Position numbers and translations under genes: made by a program
The notes under the pieces: model-generated
What the model saw: only the letters and a program-made list of their open reading frames with translations
Told to the model about the DNA's origin: nothing
Databases searched by the model: none
Shown here: positions 1 to 8,135 of the stretch, piece by piece
Layout of the letters: every line of letters starts with the position of its first letter
Numbering within the stretch: position 1 is the stretch's first letter
Source of the DNA: Pseudomonas sp. URMO17WK12:I2
Lineage (GTDB): Bacteria > Pseudomonadota > Gammaproteobacteria > Pseudomonadales > Pseudomonadaceae
Direction of reading: 5' to 3'
DNA length: 64,000 bases
Assembly (NCBI RefSeq): GCF_003253735.1
Contig: NZ_QKYW01000001.1
Span: 124,001-188,000, forward strand

Positions 1-264
1 GCCGCCGCCATCGAAAGCGTCGGCCGGCAAAAGGCCCCCAACAGCCCGGTGGCCGGTCGCGCCACGGTATTCATCTTCCCCGACCTGAACACCGGCAACA
101 CCACCTACAAGGCGGTGCAGCGCAGCGCCGACTGCATCAGCGTCGGGCCCATGCTGCAGGGCCTGCGCAAGCCGGTGAACGACCTGTCACGCGGTGCGCT
201 GGTCGACGATATCGTCTTCACCATCGCCCTGACCGCCATCCAGGCCGCCAACATGCGCCAGTGA
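1..264 (+). CDS. pta: Phosphate acetyltransferase, C-terminal end (partial)
   Basis: The reading frame is open from base 1 and ends at a TGA at 262-264, giving the last 87 residues of the protein. The stretch around [14 protein letters not shown] and the terminal [17 protein letters not shown] matches the C-terminal catalytic (PTA_PTB) domain of phosphate acetyltransferase, which interconverts acetyl-CoA and acetyl phosphate in the cytoplasm. Lys and Ser-Arg residues near the end (YKAVQRS, LSRGA) belong to the phosphate and CoA binding region of the family. The N-terminal part lies outside the window, so the presence of the long Pseudomonas-type regulatory N-terminus cannot be checked. Confidence 0.93.
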   Translation, partial: AAAIESVGRQKAPNSPVAGRATVFIFPDLNTGNTTYKAVQRSADCISVGPMLQGLRKPVNDLSRGALVDDIVFTIALTAIQAANMRQ

Positions 265-271
265 GAAGGGC

Positions 272-308
272 CGATCCGAACGCGGTGACACACTCCGCAT
301 TCGGATCG
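272..308 (+). terminator. Stem-loop downstream of pta, no U-tract
   Basis: Arms 272-285 and 295-308 pair over 14 positions with one G-U, around a 9-base loop. It starts eight bases after the pta stop. No run of T follows, so it is either a weak terminator or a 3'-end stabilising hairpin. Confidence 0.5.
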
Positions 309-398
309 ACTTGCAGTTCGGTCACCAATCATTAATCTGTGCGCCAATTGCTGCCAGCGCTATCGCGGGCAGCCAACCTGCCTGAGGTTCGCACGTCC

Positions 399-1298
399 AT
401 GCTGCACTTTCTGCCTGCCCCGCTGCTCGGCCTGTTGGGTAGCGTCTCGCTGGCGCTCAATACCCTGTTCTGGTGCGTCCCTCTGTTCGCCATCACCCTG
501 CTGCGTATCCTGCTGCCACTGTCGGTTGTGCAGCGTGCCAGTGATCGCCTGATGACATTCATTCAGGAAGGCTGGATCAGCTGCAACAAGACCTGGATGC
601 AGGTGCTGGGTAAAACCCGCTGGCACATCCAAGGGGATCAGAATTTCGACTATCAACACTCCTACCTGATAACCAGCAACCACCAGAGCTGGGTGGATAT
701 TCTGGTGCTGCAGTACCTGCTCAACCGACGCGTCAGGCCGCTGAAGTTCTTCCTCAAACAGGAATTGATCTGGGTGCCGGTAATCGGCCTGTGCTGGTGG
801 GCACTGGGCTTTCCCTTCATGAAGCGTTACTCGAAGGAATACCTGGCCAGGCACCCGGAGAAAAAAGGCAAGGACCTGCAAACCACCCGCCGCACCTGCG
901 CCAGGTTTCGCCACAACCCGGTGGGCATCTTCAACTTCGTCGAAGGTACGCGTTTCACCCCGGCCAAGCACCAGGAACAACAATCGCCGTACCGCTACCT
1001 GCTCAAGCCAAAGGCGGGCGGCCTGGCCTTCGTGCTCGATGCCATGGGCGAGCAGTTGCACGGCATGATCAACGTTACCCTGCATTACCCCCAGGGCAGC
1101 CCAGGCTTCTGGACCTTGCTCAGCGGTCAGCTGGATGAAGTGGTGGTGGTGGTCGAGCAGCTACCGATTCCGGATCGTTTCATCGGCCGCGCCTATGACC
1201 AGGACGAAGCCTACCGCAAGGATTTCCAGCAATGGATCAATGCGCTCTGGGAGACCAAGGACGCCTTGCTCGAGCGCCTGCACCAGCAACACCCTTAG
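399..1298 (+). CDS. YihG-type lysophospholipid acyltransferase
   Basis: A 299-residue membrane-associated acyltransferase of the PlsC superfamily, expected to transfer an acyl chain to the sn-2 position of a lysophospholipid. Residues 1-50 are hydrophobic and probably span the membrane. The catalytic HX4D box (NHQSWVD, His95-Asp100) and the VEGTRF box (about 181-186) are both present. The segments PFMKRYSKEYLARHPEKKGKD and LKPKAGG are those of E. coli YihG rather than PlsC itself. Start: the frame is open from 339, but the ATG at 399 has GAGG 11 bases upstream and gives the usual N-terminus of the family. It follows pta on the same strand but is separated by a stem-loop, so it is probably its own unit. 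Confidence 0.85.
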   Translation: MLHFLPAPLLGLLGSVSLALNTLFWCVPLFAITLLRILLPLSVVQRASDRLMTFIQEGWISCNKTWMQVLGKTRWHIQGDQNFDYQHSYLITSNHQSWVDILVLQYLLNRRVRPLKFFLKQELIWVPVIGLCWWALGFPFMKRYSKEYLARHPEKKGKDLQTTRRTCARFRHNPVGIFNFVEGTRFTPAKHQEQQSPYRYLLKPKAGGLAFVLDAMGEQLHGMINVTLHYPQGSPGFWTLLSGQLDEVVVVVEQLPIPDRFIGRAYDQDEAYRKDFQQWINALWETKDALLERLHQQHP

Positions 1299-1541
1299 AA
1301 CCTGTTCAGGATCTTTTTAGGCGACATGAAAGAGGCTGCTACAAGGCAGAAGCGGACATCGTTGCTTTACCTGTGGGAACGGGCGGGGACGCCTAGTCGA
1401 TGCCCGTGATTTTTTCGCGGGCATGGCCCGCTCCCACAGGTAATCACCAGTCAGTCCTATGGAAGCGACCGGCCGCCCCCGCCACTTAGCTACCAAAATC
1501 GACGAACCTCGGTTTGAAGACTTTGAACAGGCTCTTAGGTT
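1297..1541. repeat. MITE-like element with imperfect terminal inverted repeats
   Basis: The ends at about 1297-1320 and 1518-1541 are imperfect inverted repeats sharing the core AG(A/G)(A/G)CCTGTTCA followed by a T-rich stretch. Between them lies a REP pair (1367-1443) and no gene. The right end overlaps the stop codon of the cyclase gene at 1535-1537, so that gene ends inside the repeat. No transposase is present. Whether this is one mobile unit or two chance repeats around a REP pair is an inference. Confidence 0.5.
1367..1443. repeat. REP pair (BIME-like) between yihG-like gene and cyclase gene
   Basis: The outer arms TTACCTGTGGGA (1367-1378) and its exact complement (1432-1443) enclose two Pseudomonas REP-type units: GGGCGGGGACGCC and, inverted, GCGGGCATGGCCCGC. 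The same two units recur at 28306-28381 in the opposite arrangement. Confidence 0.8.
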
Positions 1542-2848
1542 CTTGCCGCCTCGTAGAAGCGGTACTGCCGGCGCCCACCACGCTTGGCCTCGTACATCGC
1601 CGTGTCTGCCGCCCGCAGCAGGTCTTCGACCGTGTCGCCATCGGTGGGTAAGCAGGCGATACCAATGCTCACGCCCAATCCCGACAGGTCGCCCTCGCCG
1701 GCCTGCTCGGATACCTGGTGAACCAGTTTCTGCGCCACCGAGGCCGCCTCGGCCGGGCTACCCAGGCTGTCGAGGATCACCGTGAACTCATCGCCGCCGA
1801 TCCGCGCCAGGCGATCATAGGGGCGCAGACACCCCTTGAGCTGACTGCTGACCTGGCGCAGCACCTGGTCACCGCGCTCATGGCCCAGGGTGTCGTTGAT
1901 ACGCTTGAAGCCATCCAGATCCAGGTACAGCAAGGCGGCCTTCTGGCCGGTGCGCTGATGACGGGAAATCGAGGCCTGCAGCTCCTGCAGAAACCCACGG
2001 CGGTTGAGCAATCCGGTCAGAGCATCGGTGATGACCAATGACTCGAGCTGCTGGTGCAGGTCGCGCACCACCGACATGTCCAGCGCCAGCAGGACCATGC
2101 CATGCTCGCTATCCGGCAGCGGCGAACAGGAAAGCGCCACCGGCACGGGGCGACCATCTCGGGTGCGCAGGTTGGCATCATGCAGACGCAGGTGCTCGCG
2201 GCGCTGCCAGTGCTGGTAGAAGCTCGAAGCCTGCCAGGGCTGTGCCCCGCCGACATCGACCCAGTCCAGTAGCGCGCTGCCGGTAAGCTCGCCGGCCTGG
2301 CAGCCGAGCATGCGCGTGATCGCCGGGTTGGCGAAGCGGATACGCCCATCCTCGCCGACCACCAGAATGCCTTCGGCGGTATTGTCGAGGATCGAGGCAT
2401 TGAAGGCCCGCTCGCGCTCCAGCTGTCGGGTGGTACGCAGCAGGTCACGTCGATGGCGCTCGTGTTCGAGCAGCGCACGCACCTTGTGCAGCAGCATCGC
2501 CGGCTGCACCGGCTTGGCAATGAAATCCATCGCGCCAGCGCCATAGCCCTGACCAAGGACCTCGTCGGTCTGCGCCAGCCCGGAGATGAAGATGATCGGC
2601 GTCAGCCGCGTATGCGCTTCAGCACGCATGCGCCGCGCCATCTCGAAGCCGTCCATGCGCGGCATTTGCACATCGAGCAACACCAGGGCCACCTGGGCCT
2701 GGGCCAGGTACTCGAGCGCCTTGGCGCCCGAGTCGACGCAGTGCACAGGCTGCTCGATGGCCTCGAGCAGCTCCTGCATGTCGTCCAGATTGTCCTGTCG
2801 ATCATCGACGACGAGTATTTCCAGCGGCTCATCCCGATCCGGTACCAC
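1535..2848 (-). CDS. REC-PAS-GGDEF response regulator, diguanylate cyclase
   Basis: A 437-residue cytoplasmic protein predicted to make cyclic di-GMP when phosphorylated. The receiver domain is residues 8-128, with phospho-acceptor Asp59 (LLDVQMPRMDG) and conserved Lys112. A short linker (about 129-150) leads into a PAS domain (about 150-265) and the GGDEF domain (about 270-437). The active-site GGDEF is intact at 351-355, and the inhibitory site RPYD (342-345) lies exactly five residues before it, so product inhibition is expected. Start is a GTG at 2848 with GGAGG seven bases upstream. There is no histidine kinase or effector gene beside it. The stop codon lies in a repeat end, so the last few residues may be strain-specific. 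Confidence 0.9.
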   Translation of the reverse strand: MVPDRDEPLEILVVDDRQDNLDDMQELLEAIEQPVHCVDSGAKALEYLAQAQVALVLLDVQMPRMDGFEMARRMRAEAHTRLTPIIFISGLAQTDEVLGQGYGAGAMDFIAKPVQPAMLLHKVRALLEHERHRRDLLRTTRQLERERAFNASILDNTAEGILVVGEDGRIRFANPAITRMLGCQAGELTGSALLDWVDVGGAQPWQASSFYQHWQRREHLRLHDANLRTRDGRPVPVALSCSPLPDSEHGMVLLALDMSVVRDLHQQLESLVITDALTGLLNRRGFLQELQASISRHQRTGQKAALLYLDLDGFKRINDTLGHERGDQVLRQVSSQLKGCLRPYDRLARIGGDEFTVILDSLGSPAEAASVAQKLVHQVSEQAGEGDLSGLGVSIGIACLPTDGDTVEDLLRAADTAMYEAKRGGRRQYRFYEAART

Positions 2849-2935
2849 GCTTACCTCCCTGCCCGCATCGACCCTTGATCATCACAGTCTAGCCATCGCC
2901 CGCCTGGCAGCCACATCTGCGAAGGTAGCAGGCAT

Positions 2936-2960
2936 GAAAAACCCCGCCGCAGCGGGGTTT
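2936..2960 (-). terminator. Intrinsic terminator of the OmpA-like lipoprotein gene
   Basis: Nine-base stem 2939-2947/2952-2960 with a CGCA-type loop, followed on the minus strand by a run of T. It lies 18 bases past the stop at 2978. Confidence 0.85.
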
Positions 2961-2977
2961 GTGATACGCGGTTTGGC

Positions 2978-3634
2978 TTACAGCGGGCGCAGGTTGATTT
3001 CCACACGGCGGTTCTGTGCGCGACCTGCTTCATTGGCGTTGCTGGCAATCGGCTGGTTCGGGCCTGCGCCATAGGCAGAGATCCGCGAAGCGTCGACACC
3101 GTTGGCGGCCAGGTACGAGGCCACGCTCTGGGCACGGCGGGTGGACAGGCTCTGGTTCAGCTCGGCGGAACCGGTGCTGTCGGTATGGCCGACGATGTTC
3201 ACGCCGTTCTTGTTGAACTCCTTGAAGGTCAGCACCAGCGAATTGAGCGTCGGGTAGAAGCTGCTGGAAATGTCCGCCGAGTTGCTGGCAAAGGTAATGT
3301 TGCCGGGCATGATCAGGGTCAGGTCGTTGCCATTGCGCTGCACCTGCACGCCGGTGCCCTGCAGCTGCTGACGCAGCTTGGCTTCCTGGGTGTCGACGTA
3401 ATAGCCGTAGCCGCCCCCTGCTGCACCACCGACGGCGGCGCCGATCAGCGCGCCCTTCTTGCGGTCTTTCTTGCTCGAGGTGGCAGCGCCGACCGCGGCA
3501 CCGGCCAGCGCGCCCATGCCGCCGTAGATGCCGGACTTGCCCGCCTGGCTTTCACCGGTATAGGGGTTGACCGTACAGCCGGACAGAACAGCGAAAACGG
3601 CCGTTGCGGCAATCAGGGTGCGGAGCTTGATCAT
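2978..3634 (-). CDS. OmpA-family outer-membrane lipoprotein (YiaD-like)
   Basis: A 218-residue lipoprotein precursor. The signal peptide ends in the lipobox VLSGC with Cys20 as the lipidated residue. Residues 38-80 are Gly/Ala-rich (GGMGALAGAAVGAA, GAAVGGAAGGG), the glycine-zipper region of this family. The C-terminal half (about 105-218) is an OmpA-like peptidoglycan-binding domain, with the typical GHTDSTGS and NRRVEI segments. It should tether the outer membrane to peptidoglycan. It is a single-gene unit between its own promoter and terminator. An AlgU-type promoter lies about 50 bases upstream, suggesting envelope-stress control. Confidence 0.9.
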   Translation of the reverse strand: MIKLRTLIAATAVFAVLSGCTVNPYTGESQAGKSGIYGGMGALAGAAVGAATSSKKDRKKGALIGAAVGGAAGGGYGYYVDTQEAKLRQQLQGTGVQVQRNGNDLTLIMPGNITFASNSADISSSFYPTLNSLVLTFKEFNKNGVNIVGHTDSTGSAELNQSLSTRRAQSVASYLAANGVDASRISAYGAGPNQPIASNANEAGRAQNRRVEINLRPL

Positions 3635-3681
3635 GGGTAATCCTTAGTCGTGTTGCGAAGAGACAGACTTCTATCCGCGGC

Positions 3682-3708
3682 TTCGAGCCAGCGAACGCAG
3701 CCAAGTTC
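3682..3708 (-). promoter_or_regulatory. Candidate AlgU (sigma-22/RpoE) promoter
   Basis: On the minus strand GAACTT (3703-3708) is followed after exactly 16 bases by TCGAA (3682-3686). This fits the AlgU/RpoE pattern GAACTT-N16/17-TCnnA. Transcription would start near 3675, about 40 bases before the lipoprotein ATG at 3634. Confidence 0.55.
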
Positions 3709-3758
3709 CCGACCAAGGCTAACAAGCACCACGCAGAAAATCTGTAAGCAGTTGTTCT

Positions 3759-4403
3759 TCAAGCACGCACGAAGGGGTTTTCACGCATCTCGTCACCCAA
3801 TCGGGTGTCCGGCCCGTGGCCCGTCACCACGGTGGCGTCTTCATCCAGGCGGTACAGGCGCTGCTTGATGGAGCGCTCGATGCTGGCGTAATCGCCACCC
3901 CACAGGTCGGTGCGCCCGATACCGCGGCGAAACAGGGTATCACCGGCGATCAGCAGCTTGGCCTCGGGGAACCAGAAACTCATGGAGCCTGGGGTATGCC
4001 CCGGCGTGTGCAGGGCCACGCCGCAGCCACAGGCCAGCGCCTCGTCATCGGCCAACCACTGATCAGGGGCAGGCACGGGGGTGTAGGGCACGCCGAACAT
4101 CTGGCACTGCATTTCCAGGTTGTCCCAGAGGAACTGATCGTCCTTGTGCAGGTGCAGCGTCGCGCCGGTCTTTTCCTTCATCTGCCCGGACGCCAGGAAA
4201 TGATCGAGGTGTGCGTGAGTGTGGATGATGCTCACCACCTTGAGGCCATGAGCCTCCAGCCGCGCCATGATCAGGTCGGGGTTGCCACCCGGATCAACCA
4301 CGATGGCCTTGCCGCTGACCGGATCACCAATGATGGTGCAGTTGCACTGCAGCGGGCCGACGGGAAAGGTTTCGCGGATCAAGGTAGGGGATATCGATAG
4401 CAT
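3759..4403 (-). CDS. Metallo-beta-lactamase fold hydrolase, YcbL/glyoxalase II-like
   Basis: A 214-residue cytoplasmic hydrolase of the metallo-beta-lactamase fold. The metal-binding THAHLDH motif is at residues 62-68, a further ligand His in HTPGHTPGS near 132-140, and the bridging Asp155 in AGDTLF. The length and the N-terminal PLQCNCTIIGDP segment fit the YcbL type of glyoxalase II-like enzymes, which hydrolyse glutathione thioesters; the true substrate cannot be read from sequence. It is convergent with nothing and stands alone between the lipoprotein gene and the DUF1329 gene. Confidence 0.85.
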   Translation of the reverse strand: MLSISPTLIRETFPVGPLQCNCTIIGDPVSGKAIVVDPGGNPDLIMARLEAHGLKVVSIIHTHAHLDHFLASGQMKEKTGATLHLHKDDQFLWDNLEMQCQMFGVPYTPVPAPDQWLADDEALACGCGVALHTPGHTPGSMSFWFPEAKLLIAGDTLFRRGIGRTDLWGGDYASIERSIKQRLYRLDEDATVVTGHGPDTRLGDEMRENPFVRA

Positions 4404-4535
4404 AGGGTGTTCCTGTAACGCGGATGGCAGGCGGGGAAGCCATTCTACCCGGCACCAGGTATTGCACGGTGGGCCAGTCGGCCGGATCGCCAGGTAAGAC
4501 CACCGGGCACGGCCCTGATGCCAATCAAGCGGGCA

Positions 4536-4566
4536 ACAAAAAGCCGGCCCTGAGGCCGGCTTTCTG
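4536..4566 (-). terminator. Terminator after the DUF1302-DUF1329 pair
   Basis: Perfect ten-base stem 4540-4549/4554-4563 with loop CTGA, flanked by T-rich sequence on both strands. It lies 18 bases beyond the DUF1329 stop. Confidence 0.85.
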
Positions 4567-4580
4567 GTTTTACGCGACGA

Positions 4581-5948
4581 TCAACGAACGCCGGACTGGC
4601 GCAGCGCTGCCGGGGTGTAGTCGCTTTCCTTGGCGGGATAGTCGAACTCGTAGGAGCGCTTTTCTTCGTTCTTCAGGCCCAGGGCCAGGTAACGACCGGA
4701 GAGCAGATCGTGGATGACCTCGACGGCGTACCACGGCACCTGCTTGTCGTAGTAGTACTGGGCATGAGCTTCGGCCACACGCCACAGGGTACCGCGACCG
4801 TCGTAGTGGTCGATGGCAGCGGCCTGCCAGGTATCCTCGTCGAGGTAGAAGTCACGCTTGGCATAGATATGTCGCTCGCCCTGCTTCAGGGTGGCGGTCA
4901 CGTGCCAGACGCGGTGCAGCTCGTAACGGGTCAGCTCCGGGTTCAGGTGCCCCGCCTTGACGATATCGGCGTACTTCAGCTTCGGCGAATCGAGACGGTA
5001 GCTGTTGTAGGGAATGTAGATTTCCTTCTTGCCCAGCAACTGCCAGTCGTAGCGATCAGGCGAGCCGTTGTACATGTCGAGGTTATCCGAGGTACGCAGG
5101 CCATCGGCGGCAGTACCGGGGCCGTCATAGGACACCTGTGGCGCGCGGCGCACACGACGCTGACCGGCGTTGTACAGCCACGCCATGCGCGGCTCCTTCA
5201 CCTGATCGATGGTCTCGTGCACCAGCAGCACGTTACCGGCCAGACGCGACGGCGCGGTTACCCGCTGCTTGAAGTAGAACAGGATGTTGCTCGGCTGGCT
5301 GGTATCGACGCCCTTCATCATGCTGCGGAAGGCGAACTCCTCCTCCAGGCTGACCGGGCTGAACGAGCCATTGGCCTGCGGCGTCACCTGCACCACGTGA
5401 CGACGAACGCTGGCACCGCGGTAGCGGGTGATGTGGTTCCAGATCGCTTCCAGACCGTCTTTCGGAATCGGGAACGGGTTGGCCAGCTGGAAGTTCTCCA
5501 GCCCTTCACCGCCCTGGATCAGCTTGGTGTTGGTCGCGTTCTGCTTGGTCGCCGCGATGATGTTGTCCGGTACGGTTGCCGTGCGGTGCGTGGTGTAGAC
5601 CGGCATCCGATAGGTTTCCGGATAGCGCTTGAACATCGCGTACTGGCCAGGCGTGAGCTTGTCCTTGTACTGCTCGACGTTCTGCGCGGTGATGGTGAAC
5701 AGCGGCTTCTCGCTGGGGAACGGGTCGGCCAGGAAGCCGCCACCATCCACAGCCCCGGCATTGATCGGCAAACCACCTGTCCAGGCCGGAATGCTGCCAT
5801 CGGCATTACCGGCCTTCTCGGCGCCGATCGCCGTCAGAGTATTACCCAGCTTGGCCGCCTCGTCCGCCGACACCGCCGCCATTACGCCGGTGGCCAGCAG
5901 CGACAACGTCAGAGCGCCGGTTTGCAACAGCCTTTTTGTTGTTCTCAT
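4581..5948 (-). CDS. DUF1329 domain protein, exported
   Basis: A 455-residue protein with a clear signal peptide (RRTTKR-like basic start, hydrophobic core, cleavage after GVMA near residue 24), so it is periplasmic or outer-membrane associated. The rest matches the DUF1329 family, whose members resemble outer-membrane lipoprotein-sorting (LolB-like) folds and are usually found beside a DUF1302 gene, as here. The pair starts with the DUF1302 gene 28 bases upstream and ends in a strong terminator. A role in handling hydrophobic compounds or lipids at the envelope is suggested for the family, but the substrate here is unknown. Confidence 0.85.
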   Translation of the reverse strand: MRTTKRLLQTGALTLSLLATGVMAAVSADEAAKLGNTLTAIGAEKAGNADGSIPAWTGGLPINAGAVDGGGFLADPFPSEKPLFTITAQNVEQYKDKLTPGQYAMFKRYPETYRMPVYTTHRTATVPDNIIAATKQNATNTKLIQGGEGLENFQLANPFPIPKDGLEAIWNHITRYRGASVRRHVVQVTPQANGSFSPVSLEEEFAFRSMMKGVDTSQPSNILFYFKQRVTAPSRLAGNVLLVHETIDQVKEPRMAWLYNAGQRRVRRAPQVSYDGPGTAADGLRTSDNLDMYNGSPDRYDWQLLGKKEIYIPYNSYRLDSPKLKYADIVKAGHLNPELTRYELHRVWHVTATLKQGERHIYAKRDFYLDEDTWQAAAIDHYDGRGTLWRVAEAHAQYYYDKQVPWYAVEVIHDLLSGRYLALGLKNEEKRSYEFDYPAKESDYTPAALRQSGVR

Positions 5949-5976
5949 AAATGCGTTTTCCTATGAATACGGGCGC

Positions 5977-7923
5977 TTAGAAGTTCATACCGAAGCTGAG
6001 AGCCAGGAAGTCACGATCAACGAGGGTGTTGTAACGCCCATCGAAGAAGTTGGTGTAGGCGACTGTGGCGGTGTAGGTGTTCTGATATTCGGCATCCAGG
6101 CCCAGGCTGGCGGCCTTGGCGCCTTCGTTGAACAACCCGTTGGGGCCATAGCCGTCAACGTCGTGGGAGAAGGCGACGTTGGGGCGCAGGTTCACGCCGG
6201 CGAACACATCGCTGTAGTCGAGGATGCCGCGCATGCGATAACCCCAGGAGTTGGCAGTGGTGTAACCATGGTCGCCATAACGGGCAATGGAAGTCTCGTT
6301 AGGATCCACCGCACTGCCTGTGATGCCGTAGATGGGGTCACGGCCATAGCGGTTCTTACTCTTACCTTCCAGGCCGCCAACGTGCGCGAAGCCGACTTCA
6401 CCCACCAGGGTCAGGCGGTCAGCGCCCAGCACCTGGTCGAAGAAGTGCGTGAAGGTGGTCTGGATCTGGGTAATTTCCTTGCGGTCATAGCCCTTCTGCA
6501 CCGCTCCCGGCGCCGTGGTGCCAGCCGCCGCGCCAGCCAGGGCGAGGGTCAGTTGCTGGGTGTTGATCTGCACCGGTGCATTCGGCCGATAGCTGACTTC
6601 ACCCTGCCAGGCCGTGCCGGTAGGCAGCGTGGTGGAGAAACTCAGGCCATAGAGGCGGATGTCCTCGGGGTAGTCCATGAAGTAACTGCCGTTACCTACG
6701 GCCACGGCAGCGCCGGCAAGCGTGCGCGCCTGAGCGCCCAGAGGTCCTGCGAACGCGGCAGGTGGCGCGGCGCCAAGCCATGCATTGCCAGACCCCACCC
6801 AGGCTGCAGGACTGCCAGCAGCGCCGACACCCAAGGTGTTGTAAATGCTGCGAGCCGCCGCGCCAATTCTTGCCAAGGCTGCCGCATCGGCATTCTGCAC
6901 ACTGAGGAACGGCGTGCGGCTGTGGTAATTCATGAAGTACGCGCCGTACTCGGTGTTATCTCCCTGCCAACGCAGTGCCAACCCCCACTGCCCGTCATCG
7001 CGTGCAGTGTTGTCCTTGCCGCGGCGCACCACCATACCTTCCTGGGTGTAGTTCACACCGGCGCCCGATGCGCTGATGGGGGCCAGGGCCGGTGCCCCGG
7101 CTGCCAAACCATCAACGCCACGTAACAAACCGACCAGACTGCTGTTGAGGATGTTGTAATTGTTGTTACAGCCATTGGCTGCCACATCGGCAGTCGAGAA
7201 GAAGGTTCCGCAGTTATCGACCACGGTCTGCTTCCAGCTCAACTGGTAGAAGCTCTCCATCGACAAACGATCGGTAATGCTCTGGGAGACATAGAACATG
7301 TTGACCGGGATCAGACCTTCCTTGACCTCACTGCCTGGGCGCCGGAAGGCGGAAACGTCAACCGGGTTGATCGAGTTGATGCTGTTCTGGATGAAGGTAC
7401 TTTCCCCCCAGCTCACCACCTGTTTGCCCAGGCGCACGGAGCCGGGCTGATCGCCAATGCTGTAGTTGTGGTAAACGAAGGTATCGAGCCATTCCGCACC
7501 AGAGGACTTGGCACCCGGCTTGCGGCCGTCGTCATCGATATCTTTGAAAGGACGCGACTCATCTTTGAGTTCAAAGTCGTACCAGTATTTGCCCCGCACG
7601 AACAAACCGGTATCGCCGTACTTCAGCTCCAGGTCATGAATACCCTTGAAGATCTTGGAGAAGGTTTCGCCACGTTTGAAGTTGAGACGACCATCGTCAC
7701 CTGTCTGAGTGTAGCCTGTGCCGCCATTGGCTTCGCCGATGAAACGATCATCACGCTTGGCTGTCGACCAACTGGCCCCCACCGACAGCGACGAGTCGAA
7801 TTGCCCTTCGATTTCCCCGATATTGAAGTTCACCGCGAATGCCGGGCTGGCAAGAGTTGATGCGAGGCTGACGGCCAGCGGCAGTTTTGCCAGACGCCAG
7901 AACGGCCTTGTTGTGTTGGTCAT
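5977..7923 (-). CDS. DUF1302 domain protein, probable outer-membrane beta-barrel
   Basis: A 648-residue exported protein with a signal peptide ending near ASPAFA (residue 30). The mature part is rich in alternating polar/aromatic strands (for example YGAYFMNYHSRTPFLSV), and the protein ends in Phe (ALSFGMNF), both typical of an outer-membrane barrel. It belongs to DUF1302, the standard partner of DUF1329. An Ala/Gly-rich stretch in the middle (about residues 340-400) looks like a loop insertion. It is the first gene of a two-gene operon with a sigma-70-like promoter and operator-like palindromes upstream. No substrate can be assigned. Confidence 0.85.
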   Translation of the reverse strand: MTNTTRPFWRLAKLPLAVSLASTLASPAFAVNFNIGEIEGQFDSSLSVGASWSTAKRDDRFIGEANGGTGYTQTGDDGRLNFKRGETFSKIFKGIHDLELKYGDTGLFVRGKYWYDFELKDESRPFKDIDDDGRKPGAKSSGAEWLDTFVYHNYSIGDQPGSVRLGKQVVSWGESTFIQNSINSINPVDVSAFRRPGSEVKEGLIPVNMFYVSQSITDRLSMESFYQLSWKQTVVDNCGTFFSTADVAANGCNNNYNILNSSLVGLLRGVDGLAAGAPALAPISASGAGVNYTQEGMVVRRGKDNTARDDGQWGLALRWQGDNTEYGAYFMNYHSRTPFLSVQNADAAALARIGAAARSIYNTLGVGAAGSPAAWVGSGNAWLGAAPPAAFAGPLGAQARTLAGAAVAVGNGSYFMDYPEDIRLYGLSFSTTLPTGTAWQGEVSYRPNAPVQINTQQLTLALAGAAAGTTAPGAVQKGYDRKEITQIQTTFTHFFDQVLGADRLTLVGEVGFAHVGGLEGKSKNRYGRDPIYGITGSAVDPNETSIARYGDHGYTTANSWGYRMRGILDYSDVFAGVNLRPNVAFSHDVDGYGPNGLFNEGAKAASLGLDAEYQNTYTATVAYTNFFDGRYNTLVDRDFLALSFGMNF

Positions 7924-8021
7924 CGACGCTACTCCATTTGTTTTTGTTATGGCTGATTGACTAAAGCCAGCGAGCCTTGCCAGGTGTTGCTTGCAGTGCC
8001 CGAGACACTCTGGCTCGCCGG

Positions 8022-8050
8022 TTTAGAAGGATCAGTCCCATCCGTGACAA
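8022..8050 (-). promoter_or_regulatory. Candidate sigma-70 promoter of the DUF1302-DUF1329 operon
   Basis: On the minus strand TTGTCA (8045-8050) and TCTAAA (8022-8027) are 17 bases apart. They match the -35 and -10 consensus at five and four of six positions. The transcript would start about 90 bases before the DUF1302 ATG. Confidence 0.45.
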
Positions 8051-8084
8051 GCCAAGGATGGTCGGAAACCAGCAATTAGCAAGC

Positions 8085-8110
8085 CAAACGCTTGTTTGAC
8101 TGATCAGTCA
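8085..8110. promoter_or_regulatory. PsrA-like box next to a perfect 14-bp palindrome
   Basis: CAAACGCTTGTTTG (8085-8098) fits the PsrA recognition pattern (G/C)AAAC-N2-4-GTTT(G/C). It overlaps the start of TGACTGATCAGTCA (8097-8110), a perfect palindrome of the kind bound by TetR-family dimers. Both lie upstream of the candidate DUF1302 promoter (35 bases or more before the -35) and just past the ligase stop. Confidence 0.5.
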
Positions 8111-8135
8111 CATTTTTGACGTTGAAATTCGTGCC

